From the NCBI RefSeq assembly GCF_040529335.1, contig NZ_CP159534.1, positions 2,046,001 through 2,110,000 of the forward strand: a stretch of 64,000 nucleotides of DNA, read 5' to 3'. Within the stretch, counting starts at the first letter, position 1; each line of letters opens with the position of its first letter. Position numbers and translations under genes: made by a program. This DNA is from Streptomyces sp. HUAS MG91. Its GTDB lineage: Bacteria; Actinomycetota; Actinomycetes; Streptomycetales; Streptomycetaceae. Below are positions 63,416 to 64,000 of this stretch, one piece after another. The notes under the pieces are model-generated. The model ran no database searches and was not told where the DNA came from. It saw only the letters and a program-made list of their open reading frames with translations.

Positions 63416-64000
63416 CCGAGCCCGTGCTGCGGATGCGGTCCGTGCGCAAGACGTTCGGCGGGAGCGTCGTGCTGCGCGACGTCGACCTCGATGTCGCCCC
63501 GCACACCGTGACGGCGCTGATCGGCGCCTCAGGTTCGGGAAAGTCGACACTGCTGCGCTGCGCCAACCTCCTGGAGGAGATCGACGACGGGGCGATCTGG
63601 CTGGACGGCGAGGAGATCACCGATCCGCGCACGGACGCGGACGCCGTGCGGCGCCGGATCGGGATCGTGTTCCAGGCGTACAACCTGTTCCCGCACCTGA
63701 CCGTCCTGGAGAACGTCACGCTGGCGCCGCGCCGGGTGCACGGCATCGCCAGGAAGACGGCCGAGGAGCAGGCCAGGGAGCTGCTGGAGCGACTCGGGCT
63801 CGGGGCGAAGGCCGACGAGTACCCGGACCGGCTCAGCGGCGGCCAGCAGCAGCGTGCGGCGATCGTGCGGGCCCTCGCCGTGCGGCCGCGGCTGCTGCTC
63901 CTCGACGAGATCACCGCAGCCCTCGACCCGGAACTGGTGGGAGAGGTCCTCGACGTCGTACGCGACGTGAAGAACGAGGGCATGACCATGGTGCTGGCCA
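63412..64000 (+). CDS. Amino acid ABC transporter ATPase, C-terminus cut by the window
   Basis: The first 196 codons of a GlnQ-type ATPase: Walker A 'GASGSGKST' (38-46), Q-loop 'IGIVFQAYNLFPHLTVLENV', signature 'LSGGQQQRAAIVRALA' and Walker B 'LLLLDEITAALDPEL'. The remaining 50 or so residues, including the H-loop, lie beyond the right edge. With the two genes before it, it makes a complete three-component importer. Confidence 0.92.
   Translation, partial: MTEPVLRMRSVRKTFGGSVVLRDVDLDVAPHTVTALIGASGSGKSTLLRCANLLEEIDDGAIWLDGEEITDPRTDADAVRRRIGIVFQAYNLFPHLTVLENVTLAPRRVHGIARKTAEEQARELLERLGLGAKADEYPDRLSGGQQQRAAIVRALAVRPRLLLLDEITAALDPELVGEVLDVVRDVKNEGMTMVLA

Overview
The window is high-GC actinobacterial DNA, almost certainly a Streptomyces chromosome. 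Third positions are strongly G/C, GTG starts and possible leaderless starts are common, and the chain suf cluster, ctaA/ctaB, tkt-tal-zwf-opcA-pgl, pgi, rbpA, secG-tpiA-pgk-gap, whiA-yvcK-rapZ-uvrC, uvrA is the conserved Streptomyces core order.

Bases 1 to about 10,200 are most of an integrated actinomycete integrative and conjugative element (AICE, pSAM2 type). On the minus strand lie, in transcription order, a conserved small protein, the FtsK-like DNA translocase TraSA, five small transfer or spread proteins, a zinc mini-protein, the rolling-circle initiator RepSA, Xis, and the N-terminal part of the integrase, which is cut by the window edge. On the plus strand are an HTH/PLD-like regulator and a Nudix protein resembling the pSAM2 immunity factor Pif, then an HD-domain protein on the minus strand. 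Next come a 167-bp compound palindrome that may be a replication or transfer site, and a visibly AT-richer two-gene cassette coding for a DUF262 (ParB/GmrS-like) protein and a HEPN RNase-like protein. That cassette is the best candidate for an undescribed defence system here. The outer attachment site and any tRNA target are not visible.

Bases 10,211 to 22,060 hold dapD, an ECF-type sigma factor with a membrane partner, a TetR/SMR efflux pair with twin perfect operators, a secreted protein, and the complete Fe-S assembly cluster sufR-sufB-sufD-Rieske-sufC-sufS-sufU-sufT on the minus strand. From 22,250 to 30,125 are an AAC(3)-family acetyltransferase, an ABC exporter, heme A synthase ctaA, an alpha/beta hydrolase divergent from a MarR regulator over five 14-bp tandem repeats, an amidohydrolase, a small conserved protein, and heme O synthase ctaB. 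ctaA and ctaB supply the heme of cytochrome oxidase.

Bases 30,552 to 46,086 are central carbon metabolism: the tkt-tal-zwf-opcA-pgl pentose phosphate operon (plus strand), then pgi, and gap-pgk-tpiA-secG (minus strand). Interspersed are a MarR/FUSC pair, a DUF2087 regulator and rbpA. Bases 46,590 to 51,813 are whiA, yvcK, rapZ and uvrC, all on the minus strand and overlapping. The last part holds a regulator of unknown target, a Tat-exported Rieske protein, a PfkB sugar kinase, an XRE/MmyB-like regulator, YceI, uvrA, a maleylpyruvate isomerase-like protein, a metallo-beta-lactamase-fold hydrolase, and a polar amino acid ABC transporter cut by the right edge.

At least ten genes have a TANNNT-like hexamer 6-7 nt before the start codon and no Shine-Dalgarno sequence, suggesting leaderless transcripts. 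Coordinates come from reading the sequence. Family assignments rest on recognised motifs and length, not on database searches.
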